From Paenibacillus plantiphilus (GTDB lineage Bacteria > Bacillota > Bacilli > Paenibacillales > Paenibacillaceae): a DNA stretch of 64,000 nt. The stretch is taken from contig NZ_CAKMMF010000013.1 of the NCBI RefSeq assembly GCF_927798095.1, positions 1 through 64,000 on the forward strand, given 5' to 3'. Shown here piece by piece: positions 9,096-18,259 of the stretch. A program made the position numbers and the translations under genes. Position 1 is the stretch's first letter, and every line of letters starts with the position of its first letter. The notes under the pieces were generated by a model. It saw only the letters and a program-made list of their open reading frames with translations, did no database searches and had not been told where the DNA came from.

Positions 9096-9238
9096 TATTG
9101 TGTATTCCTCCCATGTTCAGTTCGCAGGTGCTATCGTTAGCGTGGCACATCGGATGCCAATTCATTCATGTTTGAACAGTTTCGTTAGGGGAGACACTAA
9201 TGAAGTAAAGGATAAGCTTATGCGAGGGGGTCTTGGCA

Positions 9239-9496
9239 ATGGCGGACAAAAGTGAAGAGCTGATTAAATATATGACAGTTCAGGTCGTGCAATATATGGA
9301 GACATCGCAGGAGGATCGCAAGCTGAACCGTGAGAAAGCCAAAGCTGCAAGGGAGCCTTGGCTGACAAGATGGTTCGGAATCGCACCGCTTGGCCTCGCG
9401 CTCTGGTGGCGCAGCAAGGGCTCAGAGCAGCAGGAGGAAGCGGAATCCCCACCATCCTCCTCCATTAGCAGCCAAGCAGTCAAGGAAGTGCTTTAA
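9239..9496 (+). CDS. yqzE: YqzE family protein
   Basis: An 85-residue protein with the family pattern: a short N-terminal helix (LIKYMTVQVVQYMET), a basic linker (EDRKLNREKAKAAREP), then LTRWFGIAPLGLALWW, a short hydrophobic segment likely to sit at the membrane. The ATG at 9239 is preferred over the TTG at 9233 because GAGGGGG (9223-9229) is properly spaced from it. The acidic Ser-rich tail is longer than in Bacillus. In Bacillus yqzE lies near comG; nothing competence-related is nearby here. Function unknown. It ends 4 bp inside the convergent gene. Confidence 0.78.
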   Translation: MADKSEELIKYMTVQVVQYMETSQEDRKLNREKAKAAREPWLTRWFGIAPLGLALWWRSKGSEQQEEAESPPSSSISSQAVKEVL

Positions 9497-10389
9497 CGGT
9501 AAAAGCGACCATCGGAAGAGAGGGTATCCAGTGGCACATACCTTGTCCCGAGCTGATCGAAAGCGACAAACAGGTTGTTATGATCCCACTGATGATAACC
9601 AACAGCAGGCCATACGAACAGCACCGATTCATCGTACAGCTCAGCGGTAAAGCGAATCTCTGTCTTGCGGTCAAGCAGGAGGGGCAGCTGCTTCATTTGA
9701 TCAGCTGTGAGCGGGGATTTGGTAAGCCAGGGCATTCTTTCATACGGATCGAAAGCACGATTGGTGCGTGCCGCAGACAGCTGCTTAATCAGTGACGCAT
9801 TGTCCTGAATGAGTGGCTTATTAAGCTTGCTCGTCTGCTGCTGCCACTGTTGTTCATCAATGGGAAGCATTTCTGCTGTCCATGCATCCAAATAGTAGAT
9901 ATCTCCTTCGGGAGCCGTCCATTTCCAAACCGCCTGCAGCGGATGAATATAATTGCGCTCCAGCTTCAGCTTTCGGCTGGCAGCATCGGCATAGGTTTCA
10001 TAGAAGCCCTGCCGTACAAGCGACTCGTACAACGTATTGGGATCAAAGGCAGGCCGATCGCCGACCCCATATTCTCCAAGGGCAAACCCGCCATCCTGGG
10101 TTGCATGGATAATCATATATCCAACAGGCTTATTGTCCAGCCGAAGGGTAACGAGCCACCCGTGAAGGCCAGGTCCAATTGGAACGATATTGGGATTCGC
10201 ATCCTGCCACGATTCGAATAGCGGCTGTTTGGACAACGACTGCTGCCAAATCTGCACCTGCTGCTGCAAGGCTGTGCGAGCCTCTGTCTTCAGGGTGGGG
10301 CCGCCTGTGCCTCCTTGCGCGGCCGCTGTCGTTTGGGAGCTTGTAATAAGCATGACAACAGCCGTATATAATACAACCCATTTGCGCAT
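9493..10389 (-). CDS. Exported protein of unknown function (298 aa)
   Basis: A clear signal peptide (MRKWVVLYTAVVMLITSS, cleavage near TTAAAQ) is followed by a soluble domain of about 270 residues. Repeated Trp/Tyr and charged stretches are visible (GLHGWLVTLRLDNKPVGYMI, AVWKWTAPEGDIYYLDAW, VLFVWPAVGYHQWDHNN). The YMIIHATQDGG stretch recalls propeptide or substrate-binding folds, but I cannot assign a family. The ribosome site GCAGGTGAG precedes the ATG. It lies 167 bp downstream of yqhG on the same strand and may belong to that transcript. Confidence 0.75.
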   Translation of the reverse strand: MRKWVVLYTAVVMLITSSQTTAAAQGGTGGPTLKTEARTALQQQVQIWQQSLSKQPLFESWQDANPNIVPIGPGLHGWLVTLRLDNKPVGYMIIHATQDGGFALGEYGVGDRPAFDPNTLYESLVRQGFYETYADAASRKLKLERNYIHPLQAVWKWTAPEGDIYYLDAWTAEMLPIDEQQWQQQTSKLNKPLIQDNASLIKQLSAARTNRAFDPYERMPWLTKSPLTADQMKQLPLLLDRKTEIRFTAELYDESVLFVWPAVGYHQWDHNNLFVAFDQLGTRYVPLDTLSSDGRFYR

Positions 10390-10556
10390 GGTAACTCACC
10401 TGCTTCTTCCTTTTGGATTCGCCTAACGTCATTGTAACGAAGGCGTGCCGAGAAGGCTGTAGGAACCTGTCGGGCGGAATGGGACAGGCTCTGTTCTATT
10501 TTTGCCGCTTCTAAACGAACGAGCACTTCCAGCTTCTTCTTCTTGTCACATCCTCG

Positions 10557-11507
10557 TTATCTGATCCCTTGAAGATGAAATATTCCGCAGTTTATGGCGG
10601 ATACGGCAACGCGTGGCTCATACTGCCACCGAATCTCATTCCTTCGCCGTTCATATTGCTCCTGTATAGCAGCGCGATGCTCCTCCTCCGCCGATTGAAT
10701 AAGAGGGTCGTAATAATGCTCTATCGTATTAAGCTCATCCTGAAGCCGTACAGCCGCAGAAACAGCCCAGTTGAAATCATAGCTCTTGAGTCTGCGCTCC
10801 ATCGTCTGCTCTATCATTGCGGCCGCTTTATGAAGAGATACGGCGTTCTTCGCAATATGCACATTGGGCGGAAGACGGGGGGTTAGCCGCAGCTCCAGCA
10901 GCCGATCATGAAATTGTTCTATATGTTGTCCGGTTGCTAGCGACACACCTATGGAATATATTTCCTCTCGCTTTTGATCACAAGCGAATTCAATCTTCAA
11001 GTTAACACCCAGCCATGCTGTGTATGCAGTCGATTGATGCGGATGGATACCGCGCTTATCGGGTTCTTGAAACAGACATACATAGCTTCCGCCGCCCTTG
11101 GCCGATTCGAAAAGCTGTTCCAGCTTGCGCGAGCCGTAATGCAATTCCTCGCGCGGCACACGCATGGATGTATGGAGCGTGCCATGCACATAACCCAATG
11201 ATCGACCAAGCGCAGCATTGGCTGCCTCATCCTGCGAACTGGGCGCTGCTGCTGCGCCGTTGCCCGAACCGCCGTTATTTATAGAGGTTTCGTATTTCTG
11301 TTTGTCGGTCACAAGCAGCATGGACATCGTCTCCGGATCAGCGCCGGTACGATCGACAAAGCTCCAATAGAACGGGCGATTCGTCAAGTCGCGGTCAGCA
11401 CGCGGGGACAGCTTGACATGGAAGTGTGCCGGCGATTTCTCGATAATGCGGCAGTCTGTCGTCTCCAAATATCGCTGAACGAACTTATGAACTTGTTTCT
11501 CGTTCAA
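10557..11507 (-). CDS. yqhG: YqhG family protein
   Basis: A 316-residue soluble protein. The assignment rests on its N-terminal portion (VHKFVQRYLETTDCRII, FHVKLSPRADRDLTNRPFYW) and on its position right after a yqhH-type helicase with a 4-bp overlap, the arrangement found in Bacillus subtilis. Family function is not known; co-occurrence with the SNF2-like helicase suggests a shared role. A helical segment toward the C-terminus (AEEEHRAAIQEQYERRRNEI) may form a coiled coil. Confidence 0.82.
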   Translation of the reverse strand: MNEKQVHKFVQRYLETTDCRIIEKSPAHFHVKLSPRADRDLTNRPFYWSFVDRTGADPETMSMLLVTDKQKYETSINNGGSGNGAAAAPSSQDEAANAALGRSLGYVHGTLHTSMRVPREELHYGSRKLEQLFESAKGGGSYVCLFQEPDKRGIHPHQSTAYTAWLGVNLKIEFACDQKREEIYSIGVSLATGQHIEQFHDRLLELRLTPRLPPNVHIAKNAVSLHKAAAMIEQTMERRLKSYDFNWAVSAAVRLQDELNTIEHYYDPLIQSAEEEHRAAIQEQYERRRNEIRWQYEPRVAVSAINCGIFHLQGIR

Positions 11508-13321
11508 GGCCTCACCTCCACGGACTGTCCAGCAATCGAATTCATTACGGCATGAATAGCGGAAGCATCAAGCGGCTCCTCGGCTTCTACTTCTTCTTTG
11601 ACGCGGCTGATTGAATTGCCGAGATCATCAATTCGCTTGCGCAGATCAGATGTGTTCCCGGCCTCCAGCATTGCCTTTGCAAGCTTTTGCTCAATCGAGC
11701 CGTCCTTCTTTTCGAAGCGTTCAAGGATATGATCCAGCTCACCGATAACGAGCTCGAACAAATTAATTTTCTCGTGCAGCAATCCGACGATATGCTCCTC
11801 TATTGTTCCAAGTGTGCACAAGTTGTAAATATGAACATCATTTGTCTGGCCAAGGCGATGTACGCGTCCGATCCGCTGCTCAACCCGCATTGGATTCCAG
11901 GGCAGATCGAAGTTGATAATGTTGTGGCAGAACTGCAGATTGATGCCTTCGCCTCCGGCTTCGGTCGCTATCAGTACTTGAGCGCGTCCGCGAAACAAAT
12001 CCATCATCCAATCTTTCTTACCCCGATTCATGCCTCCGCGATACGGAACAGCGACAATTTGCTGTGATCTCAAATATTGCAGCAGATATTCCTGGGTCGC
12101 CCGATATTCGGTGAATATAATCACCTTATCGTTCATTTCGTTGATGAGCGACATCGTTTTCTCAGCTTTGGTGTTGGCTTGAATGCCTTTAATGACCTCT
12201 ACAAGCTGCCATATTTTCGCGCGGACGGGCGAGTCCTCGGATGTCTTCTTAAACATGTTGACAAGCGTTAGAAACACCGCATCCCGGCTGCTGCACACCT
12301 CCCGTTGGAGCGTTACGAGCGACAGCATGCTGGATAGATCGCCGCCGCTTTCGTCGTATCGTTCCCGTACGAAGGAGGTTACGGCATCGTATAGTGCTTG
12401 CTCTTCAGGAGAGAGGGACAGCTCGATATTCCTGACGATGCGTTTGGTGAATTGAATGCCGCCATCGCCTCGCCGATTGCGGATCATTACGGTGGACAGC
12501 GCTTGCTGCAACTGGTCTTCATTCTTGGGAATACGCTTATCAACAACGAAGTTAGCGGCAAAATCGCTCTGGCCTCCAAGCTGCCCCGGTTTGAGCAGGG
12601 TGATCAGATTGTAGAGCTCGTCCATATTGTTCTGTACGGGCGTTGCTGTAAGCAACAGACAGTATTTCTTGCGCAGCTGATTGACGAATTGGTAATTGGT
12701 CGTCTTCTTATTCTTAAGCTTATGCGCTTCATCGATAATCAGGATGTCATAATCCTGTCCCAGCAATATATCGCGATGCGGATCTCGTTTGGCTGTATCT
12801 ATGGAAGCAACGACGACATCGTATTGCCATGTATGCTCCTTCTTCTGAGCAATCGCGGATATGCCGAATTTCTGGTTCAGCTCACGCACCCATTGCAGCA
12901 CAAGAGAAGCAGGGACGAGAATAAGCGCACGGCGAACGAGACCGCGCACCATATATTCCTTGAGGACTAGCCCGGCTTCAATCGTCTTGCCCAATCCTAC
13001 CTCGTCGGCAAGAATGGCGCGACCGCTCATTTCATGAAGCACTCTGCGCGCTGTGCTGATCTGATGCTGCATGGGCTCGAATGCGGGCAGGCTGCGCATG
13101 CATTGAAGATCGTCGAAGCTGCTGATCAGCTTGGATTGCTCGGCCTCAATGGCGAGCTGGTACATCGTCCAGTCATCCCAAGGACCATTGCGGTCTGCAC
13201 GTTCCTGAAGGTTATGAAGCCAGCTGCGGTCGAACTGTATGTCCGCATTGGCGTGCAGCTTGCGACTGACAGCAGCCGGCGGCATTTCTCCTTTGAAAGT
13301 GTTGTTCGTCGTCGAGTGCAC
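11504..13321 (-). CDS. yqhH: SNF2-family helicase YqhH
   Basis: A 605-residue superfamily 2 ATPase with the full motif set: Q-region PMQHQISTARRVL, Walker A LADEVGLGKTIEAG, DEAH box IIDEAHKLKN, motif III LLLTATPVQNN, motif V IATEAGGEGINLQF, motif VI RVEQRIGRVHRLGQ. SNF2-type ATPases translocate on duplex DNA and remodel protein-DNA contacts; the bacterial substrate is unknown. The start is GTG with AAAGGAG about 12 bases upstream. It is translationally coupled to yqhG by a 4-bp overlap. Confidence 0.92.
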   Translation of the reverse strand: MHSTTNNTFKGEMPPAAVSRKLHANADIQFDRSWLHNLQERADRNGPWDDWTMYQLAIEAEQSKLISSFDDLQCMRSLPAFEPMQHQISTARRVLHEMSGRAILADEVGLGKTIEAGLVLKEYMVRGLVRRALILVPASLVLQWVRELNQKFGISAIAQKKEHTWQYDVVVASIDTAKRDPHRDILLGQDYDILIIDEAHKLKNKKTTNYQFVNQLRKKYCLLLTATPVQNNMDELYNLITLLKPGQLGGQSDFAANFVVDKRIPKNEDQLQQALSTVMIRNRRGDGGIQFTKRIVRNIELSLSPEEQALYDAVTSFVRERYDESGGDLSSMLSLVTLQREVCSSRDAVFLTLVNMFKKTSEDSPVRAKIWQLVEVIKGIQANTKAEKTMSLINEMNDKVIIFTEYRATQEYLLQYLRSQQIVAVPYRGGMNRGKKDWMMDLFRGRAQVLIATEAGGEGINLQFCHNIINFDLPWNPMRVEQRIGRVHRLGQTNDVHIYNLCTLGTIEEHIVGLLHEKINLFELVIGELDHILERFEKKDGSIEQKLAKAMLEAGNTSDLRKRIDDLGNSISRVKEEVEAEEPLDASAIHAVMNSIAGQSVEVRP

Positions 13322-13356
13322 GTGAGAAGGATCTCCTTTCCAAGGAAGGGATTGGA

Positions 13357-13506
13357 TTGATTGCTCTTAGTATGGCCTTGCAGGAACAATTTCATAAGAT
13401 TAGCGCGTACAAAAAAGTTGAAATTCGTCAAGCAATCGAAAAGGAAGTAAATCGTATGCTCGGTGAAGATAATAGAAGAACAGCCGTGATTCAGAGGATA
13501 AGATGA
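13357..13506 (+). CDS. Small helical protein (44-49 aa), unknown
   Basis: A short reading frame sits between the divergent yqhH and nrdJ genes. From the ATG at 13372 it encodes 44 residues rich in Lys, Glu, Gln and Arg (MALQEQFHKISAYKKVEIRQ onward), predicted helical and without cysteine or TM segment. A TTG at 13357 has a better-spaced ribosome site (AAGGAAGGG at 13342-13350) and is taken as the start. Ordinary codon use and an amphipathic look support a real peptide, but I recognise no family. Confidence 0.4.
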   Translation: MIALSMALQEQFHKISAYKKVEIRQAIEKEVNRMLGEDNRRTAVIQRIR

Positions 13507-13530
13507 ACGGAATTTGGGCGAAAATGAAGC

Positions 13531-13558
13531 TTTGAATCAATATATTGTATGATATAAT
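13531..13558 (+). promoter_or_regulatory. Likely SigA promoter of nrdJ
   Basis: TTTGAA, a 16-base spacer and TATAAT with an extended TG-n element, 77 bp before the preferred nrdJ start. The ensuing leader is AT-rich. I looked for B12-riboswitch landmarks between here and the gene and saw none. Confidence 0.6.
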
Positions 13559-13634
13559 CAACTCAGGACACTATATATAGTAATTTTTATCAATTTTCTA
13601 TTACCTTGAGCTGATTGTGGGAGGCGTACGCGGA

Positions 13635-16289
13635 ATGGTGACGAAGCAGGTTGGCGTGCTGGAAGGGCTTAGCGAGAAAATATTTCTGGATCGATACGCA
13701 TGGAAAAATGCGAATTCGAATGATACAAAGGTTGGCGATGTTGTCCTCGTCCTAACGAAGGATGATCCTAAGTTTCCGGCCAAGGAAGTCGGAGAGGTTA
13801 TTGCGCGCAGCGGGGGAGAGGTGTCCGTCCGCCTTCGCTCCGGAGATATCGTTCAGTCTTCGGTCGAGAAGCTGACGCTAACGGTGGAGAAGACGCCAGG
13901 CGAGATGTGGGACCGGCTCGCGCAAGCGATCTCTTCTGTCGAAGAGACAGCAGAGAGCCAGAAGCTGTGGCAGGAGCGGTTTCGCTATGCGCTGGATGAC
14001 TGGAAGCTCGTTCCAGGCGGGCGCATTGCTGCCGGGGCAGGAGCGAGCGAGGAGCTGACGCTGTTCAACTGCTATGTCATCCCGTCCCCTCATGACAGCA
14101 GAGGCGGCATTATGAAGACCCTGTCAGAGATGACGGAAATTATGGCTCGCGGCGGCGGTGTCGGTATTAATTTGTCCTCTCTTCGCCCACGACGGGCAAT
14201 CGTTGCGGGTGTGAATGGCTCCTCCAGCGGTTCTGTATCTTGGGGGGGATTGTTCAGCTATACGACTGGACTCATTGAGCAGGGCGGGAGCCGCAGAGGC
14301 GCACTTATGCTGATGATCAACGATTGGCATCCTGATCTTCTGGATTTCATCACAGTCAAGCAAACAATGGGTCAAGTTACGAATGCAAACCTGTCTGTTT
14401 GCGTGAGCAATGACTTCATGCGGGCAGTGAAGGAGGATCTGGACTGGGAGCTGGTGTTCCCTGATACGAAGGACCCTGAGTATGACGAGCTATGGGATGG
14501 CGATCTGGAGAAATGGCGTCAGCGCGGCGGCAAAGTCATTCCGTACAAGAGCGTCAGCGCTCGTGAAGTATGGCATACGATCATCGAGTGTGCATGGAAG
14601 TCGGCTGAGCCGGGTGTCGTGTTCATGGAGTACTATAATCAGATGTCCAACAGCTGGTACTTCAACCCCATCATATGCACGAATCCTTGCGGTGAGCAGG
14701 GGCTTCCTGCCTGGGGCGTATGCAATCTGTCGGCGATCAATCTGTCGAAGTTCTATGATGAGGCCAATCACGATGTCGATTGGGATGAGTTGTCCAAGGT
14801 TACGAAGTGGTCGGTTCGTTTCCTCGATAATGTCATTGATGCAACGCCGTATCATTTTGAAGAGAATGAACGGAATCAGAAGCGGGAGCGGCGTGTCGGG
14901 CTTGGTACGATGGGGCTAGCGGAGCTGATGATCAAGCTGGGCGTCCGTTATGGAAGCGCAGAGTCGCTGGAGTTTCTCGATAAGCTGTATGGCTTCATTG
15001 CACGGGAATCCTATCTGGCTTCAACGGAAATTGCCGCTGAGAAAGGATCATTCCCTGCCTTCGAGGCGGACAAGTATGAGCAAAGCGGCTTCATGCGCAA
15101 TATGATCGATGCGTTCCCTGAGGTGGGAGAAGCGGTCAGGAAACGCGGCATTCGCAACGTAACCGTCATTACGCAGGCGCCAACGGGCAGTACAGGTACG
15201 ATGGTGGGAACCTCAACAGGCATTGAGCCGTATTTCGCCTTCGAATATTACCGGCAGAGCCGATTGGGCTATGACAAGCAGCTGGTGCCAATCGCACAGA
15301 GCTGGAAGGATGCCAATCCGGGTCAGGAGCTGCCAGATTATTATGTGACGGCGATGAGTCTATCGGCAGAGGATCATATTCGGGTGCAGGCTGTTATCCA
15401 GCGCTGGGTGGACAGCTCCATCTCCAAGACGGCGAATTGCCCGAACGACTTCACTGTCGAAGAGACGAAGCGACTGTATGAGCTGGCGTTCGAGCTTGGC
15501 TGCAAAGGCGTGACCATCTATCGTGACGGCAGCCGTGATGTGCAGGTGTTAAGCACGGACAAGGCGGAGGATACGACTGCTGAGACTACGGATGATAAAA
15601 CGGTGGAAGCGGGCAAGACGGATGCAACAGGCGAATCTGCGGAGACGGAAATAGCCCCGGTATTGCAGGCTTCTGCAGTTAAGGCAGCGGAGCAGGTCGT
15701 GGACAAAGCCTACAAGAACAGGCCGCAAGTGTTAAGAGGAGCAACCTACAAGATTAACACGCCGTTCGGCATGGCTTATATTACGATCAATGATTTGAAC
15801 GGCTCGCCTGGAGAAATCTTCCTGAACGTCGGCAAGGCCGGCTCGGACGTATTCGCAATGGCGGAGGCGCTTGGCCGCGTATGCTCGCTCTTCCTGCGCT
15901 ATGGCGATCATGGCAACAAAGTGAAGCTGCTCATTAAGCATTTGAAGGGCATAGGCGGTTCAGGCGCAATCGGATTCGGTGTGAACCGCGTTGAATCGAT
16001 AGCGGATGCAGTGGCGAAGGCGCTGGAGAACCATTTGTCGCTGGATGATCCGTTGGAAGTCAGTGGTTCTGCGTCTAGCCAACCTGATGATCCTGCGCTA
16101 GCTCATGGCGAGACAGCGAAGAATGGCGGAGGAACAGAGGCTGCTCCATACGAGGATGCAAGCAGCAGCTTGGCAGGTGCTGCCAACATCACCTCCAGAG
16201 ACCTCTGTCCATCTTGCGGCTCAGCATCACTTATCAATGTGGAAGGCTGCCGCACATGCAGCAATTGCGGATATAGCAGATGCTCGTAA
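13635..16289 (+). CDS. nrdJ: Vitamin B12-dependent (class II) ribonucleoside-diphosphate reductase
   Basis: An 884-residue enzyme that reduces ribonucleotides using adenosylcobalamin. Visible landmarks are NCYVIPSPHDSRGG, the conserved GGGVGINLSSLRPR glycine loop, the active-site loop TNPCGEQGLPAWGVCNLS (Asn-Cys-Glu set), the APTGSTGTMVGTSTGIEP loop, a TSCPD domain near residues 700-790 (NTPFGMAYITIND), an Ala/Thr/Glu-rich linker, and a C-terminal CPSCGS...CRTCSNCGYSRC zinc-ribbon-like cysteine set that should regenerate the active site. I prefer the ATG at 13635 over upstream GTG 13617 because GGGAGG (13619-13624) is correctly spaced to it. The gene stands alone with its own promoter and terminator. 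Confidence 0.95.
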   Translation: MVTKQVGVLEGLSEKIFLDRYAWKNANSNDTKVGDVVLVLTKDDPKFPAKEVGEVIARSGGEVSVRLRSGDIVQSSVEKLTLTVEKTPGEMWDRLAQAISSVEETAESQKLWQERFRYALDDWKLVPGGRIAAGAGASEELTLFNCYVIPSPHDSRGGIMKTLSEMTEIMARGGGVGINLSSLRPRRAIVAGVNGSSSGSVSWGGLFSYTTGLIEQGGSRRGALMLMINDWHPDLLDFITVKQTMGQVTNANLSVCVSNDFMRAVKEDLDWELVFPDTKDPEYDELWDGDLEKWRQRGGKVIPYKSVSAREVWHTIIECAWKSAEPGVVFMEYYNQMSNSWYFNPIICTNPCGEQGLPAWGVCNLSAINLSKFYDEANHDVDWDELSKVTKWSVRFLDNVIDATPYHFEENERNQKRERRVGLGTMGLAELMIKLGVRYGSAESLEFLDKLYGFIARESYLASTEIAAEKGSFPAFEADKYEQSGFMRNMIDAFPEVGEAVRKRGIRNVTVITQAPTGSTGTMVGTSTGIEPYFAFEYYRQSRLGYDKQLVPIAQSWKDANPGQELPDYYVTAMSLSAEDHIRVQAVIQRWVDSSISKTANCPNDFTVEETKRLYELAFELGCKGVTIYRDGSRDVQVLSTDKAEDTTAETTDDKTVEAGKTDATGESAETEIAPVLQASAVKAAEQVVDKAYKNRPQVLRGATYKINTPFGMAYITINDLNGSPGEIFLNVGKAGSDVFAMAEALGRVCSLFLRYGDHGNKVKLLIKHLKGIGGSGAIGFGVNRVESIADAVAKALENHLSLDDPLEVSGSASSQPDDPALAHGETAKNGGGTEAAPYEDASSSLAGAANITSRDLCPSCGSASLINVEGCRTCSNCGYSRCS

Positions 16290-16357
16290 TATAGAGCTGC
16301 TGCAGCCGCCGCATCCATAAAGATGGAAGATTATTCACACTTCATGCTGGCCTAATC

Positions 16358-16397
16358 GGCAAAGAGAGATCGCAGCGATCTCTCTTTGCCGTTTTTG
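16358..16397 (+). terminator. Terminator of nrdJ
   Basis: A perfect 15-bp stem (GGCAAAGAGAGATCG and its complement) with a three-base loop, followed by GTTTTTG, 68 bp past the stop. Confidence 0.92.
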
Positions 16398-16414
16398 TGC
16401 TGTACATTTATTAA

Positions 16415-16443
16415 TTGGTAATTTATTCAAAATCGGATATAAT
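16415..16443 (+). promoter_or_regulatory. SigA-type promoter of the EamA transporter gene
   Basis: TTGGTA, 17 bases, TATAAT. It lies directly between the nrdJ terminator and the next gene. Confidence 0.65.
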
Positions 16444-16509
16444 GAGCAAGTAACGGATCTGATGTCCTCATCAATTTCTGAGCCAGGTAAGGACTGGGGG
16501 AAGCTAGAC

Positions 16510-17358
16510 ATGTGGTTTCTGACAGCAGTTTTGAGCGCTGTATTATTCGGTGTATCAGGATTTCTGATGAAAGTTAGTCAAATGCAGCGCGGCTCGCTTT
16601 ATCATTTATTATTTGGCTTGTTTGCATCAGGTGCAGTCTTGTTTTTTATTCATGGAGTATTAAAAGGCGCTGCTGTGAACTGGTGGGAGTGGCGCTTATG
16701 GCTTGGCGGTCTTGTGGTCGGTGTTGGGGCGGCGTGGGGAAATCTGCTATTTATGAAGGTGCTGGAATATGGACCTGCCAGCCTGTCCTCGCCCTTGGTG
16801 AATATGAATATTGTTTTTGTTGTTCTGCTTTCCATGTTCATTTATAGGGAAACGCTTGGCAGCATGGAGATTGTCGGAATTGTTCTGCTCCTTATCGCCG
16901 TCGTGCTTATTTCAGTTAGAAAAGAGCCGCTTACTATTAAAGAAAAGAAATGGTTTATTCTTATCTTTCTTGCTATCGTTCTCTTCACCTTTCGCAATGG
17001 GGGACTGAAGGTAACGGAGGCAGCTAATCTCAATAATACCGCCGTATTGTTTATTGCTTATTTGTTATCCTCAATATGGTTTCTCGGATGCTCCTTTGCG
17101 CCATCGGCGTCATTGTCCAAAGAAGCGCGGGTTGGATTGCGTTGGGGATTATTATGCGGTTTTTTCTCATATGGCGGACTTCAATTGTATGCGATTGCTT
17201 TGGAAATGGGCAAAGCCAGCATAGCCGCACCTATTTTTGCAACAAACAGTCTCGTTATCGCTGTCGGATCGGTTCTAATCTTTAAAGAAAGGCTGAAGCC
17301 ATTGCAAATGATCGCTTTAATCTTCTTGTTCGCAGGATTGATCACGATTAAGCTGTAG
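16510..17358 (+). CDS. EamA/DMT-superfamily transporter
   Basis: About 282 residues with ten predicted TM helices arranged as two five-helix EamA halves, for example MWFLTAVLSAVLFGVSGFLM at the start and a second half from about residue 145 (KKWFILIFLAIVLFTF). The G-P-A-S-L-S-S-P-L-V and MGKASIAAPIFATNSLV loops at the ends of helices are typical. It exports or exchanges an unknown small metabolite. ATG 16510 is chosen because GGGGGAAG lies just upstream and the protein then begins in the first helix; an ATG at 16462 would add 16 residues but has no good ribosome site. Confidence 0.85.
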   Translation: MWFLTAVLSAVLFGVSGFLMKVSQMQRGSLYHLLFGLFASGAVLFFIHGVLKGAAVNWWEWRLWLGGLVVGVGAAWGNLLFMKVLEYGPASLSSPLVNMNIVFVVLLSMFIYRETLGSMEIVGIVLLLIAVVLISVRKEPLTIKEKKWFILIFLAIVLFTFRNGGLKVTEAANLNNTAVLFIAYLLSSIWFLGCSFAPSASLSKEARVGLRWGLLCGFFSYGGLQLYAIALEMGKASIAAPIFATNSLVIAVGSVLIFKERLKPLQMIALIFLFAGLITIKL

Positions 17359-17422
17359 CGATTGACGCGGGTATCCCGCATATTGCAACGGTAAAAGAAT
17401 TGTTTACAAAGGAGCCAGTAAA

Positions 17423-18115
17423 GTGGGATTTATCATACATGCTCTTCTTCATTTTGCAGTAGGTGCAAGTATCGTCTATTTGATTTGCAACAAGGACTTT
17501 GAATCTATACGTCAACGGAGTGTATGGATAATATTCGGGGGACTAGCAGGTGTTTCACCAGATGGTACAAAGTTTTTTGGAGACCTGGCAGGCCATTCTA
17601 TTTGGCTTGCACCTGTGTTTGGTCTGTTGTTTGCTATGGGCTTCTGTACGCTTCAGAAGAAGGCAGTGACGTTTAAGAAAGCGTGGCTGATGTTCTCCGT
17701 TAGTGTTCTTAGTCATCTTGTTATTGATTACATCGGTAATGGCGTTGCTCTTCTTTTTCCGTTAACGCAAAAGGAATTTGAATTTAGTATAGTGCGCAGC
17801 AATGATGCTTTTGTTTTATATACACTTTTGATCGCTTTAATCATTAGTATGTTTTATAGAAAAGGAAAAGTGGTCGTATTTGCGGGCTTGCTCGCTGTGA
17901 GTTTATATCTTGGTGGACTGTCATTGTCAAAAATTCAACTCCAGCAAGCCTTAGAGGAACAATATCAAAGTGATAAGATTGACTTGTTAGTAACGTTTCC
18001 GAGAAATGATTCGCAATGGGGTTTTCAAATAAGAACAGCGGATGCCATCATTAGTGGTTATTCACCCATTCTTGGCATGGAAATCCACATTGAACTAGAA
18101 AGGAAAAAACATTGA
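17423..18115 (+). CDS. Multi-pass membrane protein, metal-dependent hydrolase (DUF457/YdjM)-like
   Basis: 230 residues with five or six hydrophobic segments. The N-terminal half has AGVSPDGTKFF and a second SHLVIDYIGNG motif, His/Asp positions resembling the membrane-bound metal-dependent hydrolase family (YdjM/DUF457). The C-terminal about 80 residues are soluble and without recognisable motif. GTG start with AAAGGAGC upstream. It follows the EamA gene by 64 bp and may be co-transcribed. The assignment to DUF457 is by motif resemblance only. Confidence 0.6.
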   Translation: MGFIIHALLHFAVGASIVYLICNKDFESIRQRSVWIIFGGLAGVSPDGTKFFGDLAGHSIWLAPVFGLLFAMGFCTLQKKAVTFKKAWLMFSVSVLSHLVIDYIGNGVALLFPLTQKEFEFSIVRSNDAFVLYTLLIALIISMFYRKGKVVVFAGLLAVSLYLGGLSLSKIQLQQALEEQYQSDKIDLLVTFPRNDSQWGFQIRTADAIISGYSPILGMEIHIELERKKH

Positions 18116-18168
18116 TGACGATTAATTGTACTTCTCGTCCGGATCCTGCGCCTTGGAAGGAACAAAAG

Positions 18169-18213
18169 GAAGCCTTCACTACCACTATCAATGTGGAGTC
18201 GAAGGCTTCTTGA
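18169..18213 (-). terminator. Terminator between the membrane protein and NlpC/P60 genes
   Basis: A GAAGCCTTC / GAAGGCTTC outer stem with an inner CCAC/GTGG extension. On the minus strand it continues into CCTTTTGTT, so it serves the NlpC/P60 gene best, though it may act both ways. Confidence 0.75.
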
Positions 18214-18259
18214 TTAACGAGTGTAGAATCGGCCGCTCAACCCGTCCAGGATCGTCATT

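Noticed and set aside
13507-13634. Adenosylcobalamin riboswitch upstream of the B12-dependent reductase
   Set aside because: The leader is only about 70 bases after the likely promoter, AT-rich, and has no recognisable B12-box.
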